Below are positions 22,849-32,947 of a stretch of 64,000 nt of DNA, one piece after another (the stretch's first letter is position 1; every line of letters begins with the position of its first letter). The notes beneath the pieces were generated by a model, which did no database searches, was not told where the DNA came from, and was given only the letters and a program-made list of their open reading frames with translations. This DNA comes from Arthonia radiata (lineage: Eukaryota; Ascomycota; Arthoniomycetes; Arthoniales; Arthoniaceae). The DNA lies in assembly GCA_002989075.1 (NCBI GenBank), contig PSQN01000004.1, positions 1,860,001-1,924,000 on the forward strand, given 5' to 3'. The position numbers and the translations under genes were made by a program.

Positions 22849-22979
22849 GTAAATGTCAGAGCATCCATGCATTTGATCAGGTATCCCTTTATGATCCTTT
22901 CAGCGGCCCTTCTACCGGCATTGTTCTAAAACAATCCACTCGGCTGCAATTGTAACCACTGTCAGTGCTGCGTAGGGAC
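22849..22979 (+). repeat. Degenerate introner-like unit (array 1, first copy)
   Basis: Begins GTAAATGTCAGAGCATCCAT, close to the GTAAGTCT.AGAGCATCCA start of the family, and directly abuts the next unit. The middle and 3' part have decayed (only a GTCAGTGCTG stretch recalls the branch-site region). Membership rests on the 5' block and the position in the array. Confidence 0.5.
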
Positions 22980-23120
22980 ATAAGCCTCAGAGCATCCAGC
23001 ATTTTGTTCTATTGCCTCACCCGCATCCCCAGGCAGCTAGCACGCCGGCGTTGTCGCTCCACGCTTTGAGTGGAACCTGAATGATTTCAGAATAGGCTGT
23101 GCTGGAAGGATGTTCCTAAG
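22980..23120 (+). repeat. Introner-like unit with mutated donor (array 1, second copy)
   Basis: A 141-bp unit sharing the family blocks in order: AGAGCATCCAGCATT, AGGCAGCTAGCACGCC, GTGGAACCTGAA and GGCTGTGCTG. The donor has changed to ATAAGC, the branch-site area reads CTGGA instead of CTGAC, and the end is CTAAG. As an intron it looks dead. Confidence 0.78.
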
Positions 23121-23261
23121 GTAAGTCTAAGAGTCTCTAGGCATTCCCTCTGCTGCCTCACAACCTTTGTCAGACTGCTAGCGCGCTGGCGCTGTCCCCG
23201 GACGGTTTGTTTGAAACTTGAACGACCTTCGGAAGAAACTGTGTTGACAATTTCTCCCTAG
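23121..23261 (+). repeat. Introner-like unit with intact splice signals (array 1, third copy)
   Basis: A 141-bp unit starting GTAAGTCTAAGAG and ending TTCTCCCTAG. By eye it is very similar along its whole length to the coding-gene intron at 63305-63446, and shares the central GCTAGCGCGCTGGC palindrome. The branch-site region reads TTGAC rather than CTGAC. It begins immediately after the AG of the previous unit and lies on the same strand as the upstream epimerase gene. Confidence 0.85.
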
Positions 23262-23297
23262 TCCCTGAATGCCACAACTTTCCCCAGACTTCTTTCT

Positions 23298-24413
23298 TCA
23301 CGTCGCCGCCGACACCTTCGCACCGCTCTTCTCCCCCGTAACCCCCTGCCCAACCTGCCGTCCCCTCCACTCCCTCATCATCCCACTCAACCCCTTCCTC
23401 GTCCGATCCTGGTACCACCACGGCTCCCCCCTGAACCCGGCCACCAACAAATTATACACACTCGGCTCCACGACATGTCCACTTGTCCCACTCAACACCT
23501 TCCGCACCACCGCCTCCGCCACCGTGTCCACCTCTAGCGCCGGCCCCAGAAACGCATTCCGCTTCACCCCGAACCCCTCGAACAGTGGCGTGCGCGTGTA
23601 GCCTTGGCAGACGACCACAGTGCGCACTTTTGGGGCGTTGTAATCCGTGACCAGCTCCGCGGCGAGCCCCTCGTGGAAGGATAAGGCGGCGGCTTTGGAG
23701 GCGGCGTAGTCGGTCATGCGTGGGGCTGTGACCCACGCGGCAGAGGATGCGATGGTGACGACCATGCCGTGGTTCTTCTCCACCATCGAAGGCACGAACT
23801 CCCGGGCCAGTCGGTAGTGCGAGATGGTGTTCACGTCGAACGTGAGCTTCACGTCATCTTCGGTGGCGTCGAGGACGGGCTTTCCGCGGCAGACGCCGGC
23901 GTTGTTGATAAGGACGGTGGGGTTGCCGAGGTCTTCGTGGATCTTTTGGGCGACTGACGACACGGAGGCGGGGGAGGTGATGTCGCAGTTGTAGTAGTGT
24001 GTGGTGGGTGACGGAGTGTATGTGAGTTCTTGGATGTCGAGCACGACAACCTTGATGTTCTTGGCTGCGAGACCCTGCACGATTCTCTTCCCGATGCCGT
24101 CTGCGCCGCCGGTTACCACTACGATCTCTTTTGCCCAGTCGTAGGTGTCGGAGGTGTTGTTATTGAGCGTGCGGCGGTCGAGGTAGCCGCCTATTACGCG
24201 GAGGGCGGAGAGTATGGCGAGGACGCGTGAGTACTTGAGAAGGAAGGGGCGCTCTTGCGTGAGTTGTTGGCCGCGGGGGACTTGTGTGAAGTAGGCGTAG
24301 AGAGGGAGGGTGAAGAGGGGGTTCAGGAGGGTTTTGCGGATGATGCGACCGAGGATGTCGGCGTGGAAGCCTTCGCGGGGGAGCCAGGCGTTGCGGTCGA
24401 GGGGTGAGGACAT
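23298..24413 (-). CDS. Retinol-dehydrogenase-type short-chain dehydrogenase
   Basis: An intronless 371-aa classical SDR of the membrane-associated SDR16C/RDH10-like kind. Motifs are complete: cofactor loop TGGADGIG (101-108), Asp126 after the second strand (VVVLDI), NNAG (170-173), Ser in TIASSAA, and the catalytic YAASK with Tyr236 and Lys240. The N-terminal ~95 residues before the Rossmann fold include hydrophobic stretches (TLLNPLFTLPLYAYF, then VLAILSALRVIGGYL) that may anchor it to the ER or lipid droplets. It probably oxidises or reduces a lipophilic alcohol/ketone, but the substrate cannot be deduced. It converges on the epimerase-like gene, with an introner-like array between the two. 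Confidence 0.92.
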   Translation of the reverse strand: MSSPLDRNAWLPREGFHADILGRIIRKTLLNPLFTLPLYAYFTQVPRGQQLTQERPFLLKYSRVLAILSALRVIGGYLDRRTLNNNTSDTYDWAKEIVVVTGGADGIGKRIVQGLAAKNIKVVVLDIQELTYTPSPTTHYYNCDITSPASVSSVAQKIHEDLGNPTVLINNAGVCRGKPVLDATEDDVKLTFDVNTISHYRLAREFVPSMVEKNHGMVVTIASSAAWVTAPRMTDYAASKAAALSFHEGLAAELVTDYNAPKVRTVVVCQGYTRTPLFEGFGVKRNAFLGPALEVDTVAEAVVRKVLSGTSGHVVEPSVYNLLVAGFRGEPWWYQDRTRKGLSGMMREWRGRQVGQGVTGEKSGAKVSAAT

Positions 24414-24850
24414 TGTGGTGTTTGAGCTGCCAGATACAATGTGCTATTGTCACTGAATATATAGTGATGAAGAGAAGAGCCAGGCACGCGAGATGGGATG
24501 GGATGGGAGCTTGAAGTGTGGGGAAGGCTTACCGGGGGCCAAAAAGGGCTGGTGCCGTAAGTGGGGTCCGAGGTGATCGTCAAGGCGGAGGTGCTATCAC
24601 TTCTCCGCAAAGGTCGCAAACTAACTTCACTCAACAGAAAGCCTGAGGTCGCCATGATACGCGAAGAACACCATAAGAAGAGAAATCGTATGAGCAAGGG
24701 TGTCATCGTAATGCAATCTCGGCCACCCTAAACCAACAGCTCTGTGAATGAGACATCTGATCATATACCCGCCAAAGTCTTCATTCCTCCTCAGAACCGA
24801 GATATCAATGCAGTCCCATCGCTATGCAATCCAAACACTCAATCGCTCAA
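24414..24850. other. Intergenic region
   Basis: Upstream region of the SDR and downstream region of the secreted-protein gene (both on the minus strand). A purine/pyrimidine-rich stretch at 24470-24540; no gene recognised. Confidence 0.45.
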
Positions 24851-25435
24851 TCACTTCGGCGCATTGATCGCCACAAATGCCGCCGCGAAGCAACCCTCAG
24901 GCACGACACCACCAATCTCATAGCTGACACGGCCGACGCCACGCTGGCCAAGGCTTGGTGAATCTTCGTTGCAGTCTGTCACGCATTAGCACAAGCTCCG
25001 AGACACCTTGAACACAGACTTACAGTAGAATCCCTGCGGCGCATCCTCGTTGTACAGGATCCCGTCCTTGAGGTAAAAGTCCGACATGCCCGCACCCTGG
25101 ATCACACTTACGCCACTGTCCGTCAATTGGAGTCCGTAGCCAAACTCCTGCATTTGAATGCCGGTGTAGCCGTAGGGGTCGGTCTGATTGGCAGTGACGA
25201 AGTTGAGGGGAGGAGTTGCGTCACCCTCGTAAGTTTTGATGTATGCGGCGGAGTTGCTGGGGACGGCGGTGTAGTTCGACGCAAGGTAGTCGTTACCAGA
25301 TGGCTGAAGGACGGCAATCTGTAGGACAGTGCCGGGCTCGTAGGAGATTGGGCCTTGCGGACCTCCTGCTGGTATGGCTGCTGGGAGTGCGGTGGCGGTG
25401 GCCGCGAGAGCCGCGAGGGCAGTGAAGGTGTGCAT
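24851..25435 (-). CDS. Small secreted protein of unknown function
   Basis: Two exons: 25435-25024 and 24975-24851 (178 aa), separated by a 48-nt intron (donor GTAAGT, branch GCTAATG, acceptor GACAG). The start MHTFTALAALAATATALPAA is a clear signal peptide with likely cleavage near residue 17. The mature part has a Gly/Tyr/Asn-rich beta-type character (GPISYEPGTVLQIAVLQPSG, then YGYTGIQMQEFGYGLQ) with NYT and NQT glycosylation sequons. Only two cysteines remain after the signal, in YYCNEDSP and VPEGCFAA, and they could form one disulphide. It resembles the general layout of fungal cell-wall or surface proteins, but no family was identified. An introner-like array lies about 0.8 kb upstream on the same strand. 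Confidence 0.85.
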
Positions 25436-26273
25436 TTTGTTTGAGTTTGTAGGTCGTAAGAGATTATTACAAGTTTGTAGAAGAGAGACTTGATGCTGCA
25501 CTTGGGTGAATGAGGCAGTCAGGGCGCTTTTGTTGCAATATTAGTAATAGTGAAGGAGATGCAGAGTGAAGAGGAGCTCGGTAGAATGAAGGGAGCTACA
25601 ACAGCTTATGTAGCAAGGCAGGCACCTGCAAGCAGACTGCGACTTCTCCGAACAGAGCTCAGATAGAATCTCGAAGGACGGTTAAGTCTCCGGCTCGGCT
25701 GCTCGTAAGCAAATTTTGGGCGCGGTTGTGTTACAACAACCATTCCATGCGATACAATGACCGCAGCTTACGAAGGACGGCGGCGAACGTCAACACTAAG
25801 CTCGTGAAGTGTTGGGACGGTACCGAATACCACCAGTCGAGAGGGTTAAGCGTACGAAGCGGTACATGAATAATATATTGTTCTTGCGCGGCAGTTAGGG
25901 AAGGTGGCTGGTGGCTGATCAATCCGAAAAAGAGCGCTGGGGGCCGAAGCTAGTCCTCGTTGAGAATGTTAGGTCCAAAATTGGACGGCTCACAACCTTG
26001 GGACGGATTCTCATTTGCCAGCGTTCTCACGCGTCTGACACGGCTCCAGGCGGCATCGTGTCCACATCTCCACTTGCTGTCAACCATCCGGACTGTGAGA
26101 ACTTCTGCCATGCGAACTCGCTGTGCCCAGTCTTTGCGATGCGATCGGCACGTAGCTTGAGAGGAGGTGGGATGTCTTTTCAAACGGTCGACGCGTCCCC
26201 GTTGACAGCGTAGGGAGGTCTGGTCCTGGACTTCCCTTAATGTGAGACAGAACCGACCAAACCTTTGCGCAGC

Positions 26274-26415
26274 CTAGAACATGAATGTCAGCGCAGCCTG
26301 CTCCGAAGTTTGTTCAGGTTTCGAACAAAGCGCTTTAGAGCAGCGCCGGCGCCCTGACTGCCAGGCAGCGGTTCTTAAGCAGCAGAACGTAATGTGTGGA
26401 TACTCTGAGACTTAC
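26274..26415 (-). repeat. Introner-like unit with intact splice signals (array 2)
   Basis: A 142-bp unit on the minus strand. It starts GTAAGTCTCAGAGTATCCA, contains GCTTTGTTCGAAACCTGAA and GGCTGCGCTGACATTC (CTGAC branch-like), and ends TGTTCTAG. Same length as the coding-gene intron at 63305-63446. It directly follows the acceptor of the neighbouring unit. Confidence 0.85.
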
Positions 26416-26557
26416 CTGGAAGGAAGATGTCAGCACAGCCTGTTGCGGAGTTAGATGAAGTTCCAAACAAAGGGCTACAGAGTAGTGCCAGCACTTTCGC
26501 TGCCTGACAATGACTTTTGAAGCACAGAATAAACTGCGTGGCTGCTCTGAGACTTAC
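26416..26557 (-). repeat. Introner-like unit with intact splice signals (array 2)
   Basis: A 142-bp unit on the minus strand. It starts GTAAGTCTCAGAGCAGCCA, contains TTGTCAGGCAGCGAAAGTGC, CCTTTGTTTGGAACTTCA and GGCTGTGCTGACATC, and ends CTTCCAG, abutting the next unit's GTAAGT with no spacer. Confidence 0.85.
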
Positions 26558-26592
26558 TTAAAATCCAAATGTCAGCACAGTAATTTCTGAAC
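26558..26592 (-). repeat. 3' fragment of an introner-like unit (array 2)
   Basis: Only the 3' end of a unit is left: ACTGTGCTGACATTTGG followed by ATTTTAA where an acceptor AG would be expected. It sits immediately upstream (minus strand) of the complete units, so the array once held at least three copies. Confidence 0.6.
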
Positions 26593-28023
26593 AGCATTAT
26601 CATGAGAGTTCTTAGGGGCTTTACGCGCTTTTATTCTTTACAACCGCCGGCGAAAGGGCTCTTTATTGGGCCACACGATGCCACAGAAGCTAAAGCATGG
26701 ACGCTGTGGACTTATCCTCAGTCAGTCAACTCCCAATGTGACGACCGTGGCGAGCTTTCGTTGCATGTGCTTCGTCGCTCGAGCTAATGGGTTGCATGAG
26801 CTCTCGGTCCCAGCTGACCTTGAAACGAACCTACTGACATGCCGAGCGTCTGCACATTCAGCGACTACCAAATCGTCAGCACCATCTATCATCATCTGTG
26901 CCTAGAACCATGTAGTGGTGGCCTTTGCGATCGATGTGCGGAACTCTTCAAACACCGTGGCGTAGCGCTTGAGTTGTCAGACATTCAGAAGGGCTCACCA
27001 CCATGACCCATCCAACTCCCTCCGCCCAATCCTGAGATGCATACGTTGCTGCCATCATCCTACGAACTCAAAATCTGCGATGAGAACAAGTAACTCTTCG
27101 TCACCTTCCGTCCGTGCAGTAAGTGAAGCAAGCCCGATGTGCCTGCCCACAAATTATTTCGACGGGCTTTGAAGCGAGCATAGCAAACAAGTTCTCACGC
27201 ATGCGGGAATATACGAGCAGGTTTCAGTGAGACGTCTATTGAAAGTAATAGAGCTGAGGGCATCGACGTAGTCTGATACGCCATTGAGGCGGAAGCGTTG
27301 ATTCTACAAGTAGTAGCAAGCCAGTGGATACCTGAACACACGGACGAACGCGGTCAAAAAGGAGTTTCTCGATGTCCAAGAGATTGAAGTGAGCGAAGCT
27401 GCGATTAGAATAGATTCAAGGGCAGTATGAGCTTACTCGTGAGCAATGAGGTTAAGGTAACCTGTGCGCTCGGGCAAGTGAGGAATAACGACAGCACCTT
27501 GTTTCAAGCGTTCGTGTTCAGCAGCAGGGGCAGACCGCATGTTTTCTATTGGAAGGCAATCAAAACACGTTCTCTGGAATGGTCTGCCCTCGATGAGAAA
27601 CTGCTTATTGCGACCCCTGCAGAGCTGCTGTTGAAGAACGTGAACGTGGGCCAGGCTGGGGTACAAAAGACACCAACTTGCTGAGTAACGTCTCCTCCGC
27701 GGGAGAACTCCTCGTGAGTACCTTTGTACCTCAATATTACGACTGATGCTGGGACCCACCCCGTGCGCGGTTTCACGGCAATGGAGTAGAGAGCGAGGCC
27801 AGTAATGCAAGAGGGTCGCAAAAAATCCGTCACCTTTTTGCCTCGATTTTCAGGCAACCAGAATACTCGCACTTCCGAGGTCGACATTGGATGGCCACCG
27901 CACATTCGCTGCACCTCTGTCGTCAAGAGGACCCTCTCGTGTGCTTCATTGCTCCACGGTCGTCAAAGCAGCACAGATGGCACACTGTCTATCTCAATAG
28001 CATTTACTACATCAACCCCCATC

Positions 28024-28812
28024 ATGTCACCTCCCTCCATCCTCACGCCCACCCTCCTTCGCACCCTCCGCACCTCTCCGAACCTCCCACCGCAAACCTG
28101 GCACTACACCACGGCCGTCACTTTATCCGCGCTGAATCTCCCGCACGAGCTTCCCACACTCCTCCACACCGCACTCACAGACCACGGCCCGCTCCCCACA
28201 GCGCAATCCACTCCGCCTTCACAAACGGAACTCCACAAGAATCAGCTCCACACAGCCCGCCAAATCCGCGAAGCCCTCCTCAAATCCACCGCCATCCTCG
28301 GCCTCCCGTACACCATCAACTCCCTGCTCTCCCTCTCACGGTGCACACCTCCATCCCTCCTCGACCCGCCGCTGCAGCCCTCACCCACAGGCCGCTCCCT
28401 CGAACTCGCCAACGCCCCCACATCGCAGATCCTCCACCGCGGCTCCCGTTTCTTCGATCGCGTCTACGGCAAGATCGCCGCGCGGGTAATGGGGCAGATG
28501 GACCGGTGCGGGACAGAAGACCTGGGGTTAATGGCACGCGTCTTGTACGGGTGGGGGTTGAGCAACGAGAGCGTGCTCGGGGCGAAGGAGACGAGTTTCT
28601 GTCTTGTGGCGGGGTTGGTGCCGCTGGATGTGAATCCGCAGCTGAAGGGGCATCTGAAGGGCGCGTTGAATAATGCAGCGAGCGTGGAGGAGGTGAGGGC
28701 TGTGAGGGGGTGCGCGGTGAGTGTTTGTGAGGCTGCGGGGATGAGGGTGCTTGGGGAAGGTGAGAGAGGCCTAGGGTGGAGAGAGCCGGTCGCGGATCTG
28801 AAGGGTGAGTGA
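28024..28812 (+). CDS. Carboxymuconolactone decarboxylase/AhpD-like protein
   Basis: An intronless 262-aa frame from the ATG at 28024 (an open frame continues upstream without a good start). The C-terminal half has the helical CMD/AhpD-like signature: RFFDRVYGKIAARVMGQM, then CGTEDLGLMARVLYGW, FCLVAGLVPLDVNPQLKG and ALNNAASVEEVRAVRGCAV. The family includes gamma-carboxymuconolactone decarboxylases and AhpD peroxidase partners. The CxxC redox pair of AhpD is absent here (the nearest cysteines are spaced as CAVSVC), so peroxidase activity is unlikely. Fungal homologues are mostly uncharacterised, often mitochondrial. It converges on the zinc-finger regulator. Confidence 0.87.
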   Translation: MSPPSILTPTLLRTLRTSPNLPPQTWHYTTAVTLSALNLPHELPTLLHTALTDHGPLPTAQSTPPSQTELHKNQLHTARQIREALLKSTAILGLPYTINSLLSLSRCTPPSLLDPPLQPSPTGRSLELANAPTSQILHRGSRFFDRVYGKIAARVMGQMDRCGTEDLGLMARVLYGWGLSNESVLGAKETSFCLVAGLVPLDVNPQLKGHLKGALNNAASVEEVRAVRGCAVSVCEAAGMRVLGEGERGLGWREPVADLKGE

Positions 28813-29884
28813 GTGAGGGTGATTGCGTGCTTGCTTGCCTGCTGGCTTGCTTGACGAAGCGAAATTCGAAGACGGAGGAAGCGGCGGAGGCTTTCCTTGG
28901 CGTAGGCGGCCGCTACTGAAGTGTGCAACTTCCGCAGATCGCAAGGGGCCTCACGGTGTCTGAGGGGCTGTTCCGGCCAAGGTTGAGACCAGTGTGTCCG
29001 GCTCGAGCGCGGTGACGAATGGTAAGAAGAATGGCGCCTTGTAGTAGGTCATGGTGCACGCGGTGAGACGGAAGGAGGAGTGTGTCGAGCTTTGGTTTTG
29101 CGTGGCATTCTGGTATCGTCTACGAGCTGACAAGCTGGTCGTGCGCATGATGGACAACGGTTTGCACGTAAAAATCATATTGGGACCCAGCCCCTTACCG
29201 TTCAGGTGACAGACCGAATGGCAGCTGTCTAAGCATTCCGAAGCTGACAGGCGAATAAATCAGCAGCATCATAGACCACCGCAAACGGCGAGAAAGGACA
29301 CGCGACTCTGCTCTTGGAGCGCTCAAGGCCATGTCTGTGAGGCCCAGAATGTCGAGTACCGCTCGTACGACCACACCAACGAATCTACTCTCTTGAACTG
29401 TGTGGTGCTGAGGTTGTCACCACCATGGCTGTCCCTGATGCGGTAAACTAACCAGAGAGAAGCGTTTGTACGTCTATTATCATTAAAGACCTTGCGGCGC
29501 TGCTCTATAGATCTTGCGACGATACTCTATGGGAAAGATACAAGAAATGCAGTATGCTGATCATTATTCGTTGGCCCTTCTGCTCATTTCACCCTTTTCA
29601 ATAGCCTCTTCCATGCTTCATTGCACTACCTCCACATCTTTGTTTGGCTTTTTGGACGCTTCTCAATTGTCCAGTTCCCAAAACTGTGGTCACTGGCAAT
29701 TTGGGCACATTTTTAACATCTCGGTGTGGGCCAGTGGGGGGGGCTGGCGCACACTTAACGTTTCGTTCGCCTCATCTTCACCTGCCTCTTCATAATCCGC
29801 TATGCTCTGCAATGCTGGAATACGGTGTCGCGACGCTTCCATCTCTGCTTCCCATTCAAGTCGCGCAACTCGCGAGTCCAAGGT
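28813..29884. other. Intergenic region between convergent genes
   Basis: The 3' regions of the CMD-like gene and the zinc-finger regulator. No coding frame, RNA gene or repeat recognised. Confidence 0.5.
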
Positions 29885-32800
29885 TCAAGCCCTCGCCAGC
29901 TTCGTCAACTTATTGCAGATTCCCTCAGAGAAGCGCGTCGACACACCCTCGGAGATGACATCGATGCAGTGAAACAATACTGCAAATGGGTTATCAATCG
30001 GCATCTGAGAGCCATCACGCCTGGTCAGCGACGGTGTCCCTTCGCGCTTGGTCAGGTAATGTATCACCACGGGATGATCTGGCGGCAAGCCATCGATGGG
30101 GAATGCCGAGTCCGGTAATTGAAAGTTCGGCATCGTTGGAGAAGTCATCTCACCTCTGATCAGACTGTCACACCAGAAGATGAGCGCAACGCGGTACATC
30201 GCGGCAGCCCACCACGGTGGTCGCGTACTCCGCGGCATGTTGCGGATCAATCGAACCACTTGCCCGCTGTGGAAGATGGCTTCTTCGACGTCAGTGATGC
30301 ATTGTTTATGCATCATGAGCATGGTCTGATATGACCCGTCCATGCCGTCTCGTCGGGCCAGCGTTTCGATCTTGGGGAAATCGGTGACGGCGTTGAGGCT
30401 AACGAGATGAAACATGACCAGATTTGACTGCATCATCGGGCAGAAGTGGTTGGTCTTCAGGTAGCGATCGGCGAGATCGTACCATCGCTGCAGCATGCCT
30501 TGAACCTCCTCAAGTCTGACACGCGTCGAGGCCGCCGTGACTGTCTTTGCGCTCGCACGGAAGCCGTTGTCGGGAAGGCATGTCAGCAGCTGTCGAAATT
30601 GACCAACGAGCGACTGCAAGGGGTGCAGCAGAAGTCGCAGGTGCAGCGGCGTTAGCTGGACGCCCTGGGGTACGATGCTCTCATTGATGAACAGCCTGAA
30701 CAAGTCCCTCAGACACAGCGGCCGAGCGCCAGACCCGACGGAGGAATAGCCGCCAGAGAACTCGTGAACACGCTCGAAGATGCCTGACCATTCAGCAGCT
30801 GACTTGGCGTGCCACAAAGCATCGGTGTCGGGCATTGGTGGGCCAAGCTCAGGGATCGAAAACATCGGCGTGGTATCGTAGTAGAGACTGAGATCCTGGT
30901 CGACCATGATCCACGAGTACACGAGCCGACTGCGACTCTCCTGCTCGATCCATTCTTGCCATAAGACATCGACATTGGCGCGCTGGTTTGAAGGGGGCTG
31001 AGGTGGCGCAGCAGGCTCAAGATATCCAGAGTGTCTCAGCATGGCGAAGTACATCCCCCGTTGTCCCATGGCGATGTCCATCTGCCATTTGTCGCCGCTC
31101 CAGCCTGCTTGGACAGTAAACAGCAAAGCTGAATGCAGGACTACCGCATCGCCAGACATCCTAATGTTCTTCTCAATGAGGTCGAACAGCGAGATACGGC
31201 AGGCCTCAGTCAAGCCGGCGGTTAACCACCTGCCGTCCAATGACGGAGTGATGAGTGCACCCTGAGCGATCATGAGCAGCAGTAGCAAGCTGGCCGCTTT
31301 GTCCTTGCCGCCTCGAAGCATCAGCGAGTTGGGATCCAAAGCGCCACGGGACGTCAGTGGATAGAAACGTTCAAAACTATTGGCGTATGACTTGAGCAGA
31401 AACTCCAGCGCCCGAGCTGGTGGTAGTAAAACAAAGTTCGAGTTGTCTTTCGCATTGAGCGCGTTGGATGAGGCACTCTGCTCGTCTGAATGGATCTCCA
31501 GCGCTTTGTGCAGGAAGGTCTGCGTAATGGCGAGTAGCTTGTCACGAGCCATCTCCTGCAATGGCAAGACATCAACATGATCGCTCATACCAAAGTCGGC
31601 GTCATTCCAGCTTGACCGCCAGTCCGTCCAGCTATCATGGTTTCTGAGCGTCTCCACTAGCTTCTCGACATTGATGCGAGCGGACTTTGGACAAGACGCT
31701 GAAGGGCCGGCTGAATTGCATCGATATGCCGACCAGTAGTCTTGACCGGCAATGATCGCTTCAGCATCGACGCCGTGCTGAGAAGAATGAGACATCGATC
31801 GCTGCGTGGAGAACGACCGTGCCTGATGATGAGCTTTAGCCGAGCTCTCAGACACTTTCCGATCCGTCAGGTCCGTGCTCGACGTTGGTGTGTGTAGCAT
31901 GCCAGGGCCCGGTTCGTAGCTTGGGAACATTAAGGCTGGATCCATGTTTGCGAACATGTCTGTGGTGTTAATGTCCAATGACGTTGGCTGGCCTGTGAAG
32001 AGGGCTTGGAGTTGGGTAAGGTCATCCATCGTGAAAGACATGTCAGGTGTCTGCATGTCGTACATTGGCGCCGATGAGGATGAAGTCGTCACTCCAGTCG
32101 TATCAGCATCATTCATGATGGTGTCAAAATCAGCGAACGGGGTATCGTTTCCAAACGACGTCACTTCTGTCGGTGTTTGCATGGCTTGATCCTCATCAGG
32201 AGGGGTACGCTGGCCAGTGGGGGAAGTTACGATCCCCATAGGAGTTTTACTGCTTGCTTTGCGTCGAGGACCAGGGCGTTGACGAGAGCCGCTACGAGAC
32301 GACTCTTCCGCTTTTGTCCGCTGACTGAGATTAGCAGAAGCAGGTCGCTCGGGTTGAGGGTGTATATCGACGGGTTTTCTCTGAGGACTGCCATGCGCGG
32401 AGGGTATATTGGATTCAGGAGCAGACTGGGCCTGCTTTGGCGCTGTCTCATCATCTTGCTTTGATGACTGGTCCTCCACATTGTCTACTTGGCGATTGAT
32501 CGTGCCCCTCACGGTTCGTCTGGTGGGTCGAACAACGCACTCAAGGTTGCGAGTCGAGCATCTCGTGCAAGGAAACTTCTTGTCGCACTTCGTCTTCGTT
32601 TTTGCACAGTTTATACAAGCGATGGGTGTTCGACCAGCCGATTTCGGTATCATACCATTGATGGTAATAGGCTGTTCATTGCCATCACGGCCATGTACAA
32701 CATAATGACGATGAAGTAAATCTCTGTGTTTATGCATCAGCGAACACCTCAATGGGTAGACTGATTTGATTGCTTACCGTCTGGCAAACGACATGTGACA

Positions 32801-32947
32801 TTTGTAGCACTTGTAGGGTTTCACATTAGTATCTGATATGGTCAGCTTGAGTGCCACCGCAAGAACTGATGACATACGTGTCAAGATGTGCCTTTCGAGA
32901 TGCTCATCTCTTGTGAACGACGTTCCACAGTAAGTGCAAAAGACCAT
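29885..32947 (-). CDS. Composite transcription factor: two C2H2 fingers, Zn2Cys6 cluster and fungal-specific regulatory domain
   Basis: A nuclear regulator of 987 aa from three exons: 32947-32878, 32832-32778 and 32723-29885. Finger 1 (C4, C7, H20, H24; YCGTSFTRDEHLERH) is cut by intron 1 between finger and linker. Finger 2 (CYKCHMSFARRDLLHRH) is split by intron 2. A Zn2Cys6 cluster follows with perfect C-x2-C-x6-C-x5-C-x2-C-x6-C spacing (ACINCAKTKTKCDKK onward). After a disordered Ser/Pro/Gln region comes a long helical regulatory domain of the fungal-specific type (from about residue 450; for example WMDAIAMGQRG-like and SRLVYSWIMVDQDLSLYYD stretches). The combination of C2H2 and Zn2Cys6 modules is an established but small class of ascomycete factors. 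Target genes are unknown. The start is supported by strong conservation of MVFCTYCG in such proteins. Confidence 0.93.

Larger units (their letters stand above)
22686..23297. other. Intergenic region carrying a tandem introner-like array
   Basis: Between the 3' ends of two convergent genes. Most of it (22849-23261) is occupied by three head-to-tail introner-like units described separately. The rest shows nothing recognisable. Confidence 0.7.
25436..28023. other. Gene-poor 2.6 kb stretch carrying a second introner-like array
   Basis: No coding gene is supported. Short frames (for example 26602-26787 and 27427-27684) have no recognisable content. The only structured part is the minus-strand introner-like array at 26274-26592. 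The right end should contain the promoter of the CMD-like gene. Confidence 0.55.

Noticed and set aside
28362-28673. Overlapping frames on both strands across the CMD-like gene
   Set aside because: Shadow frames of a GC-rich real gene; they lack family content.
29860-29895. GGTTCAAGCCC resembling a tRNA T-arm
   Set aside because: No matching acceptor stem or anticodon arm at the right spacing, and it overlaps the 3' end of the zinc-finger regulator's coding sequence.
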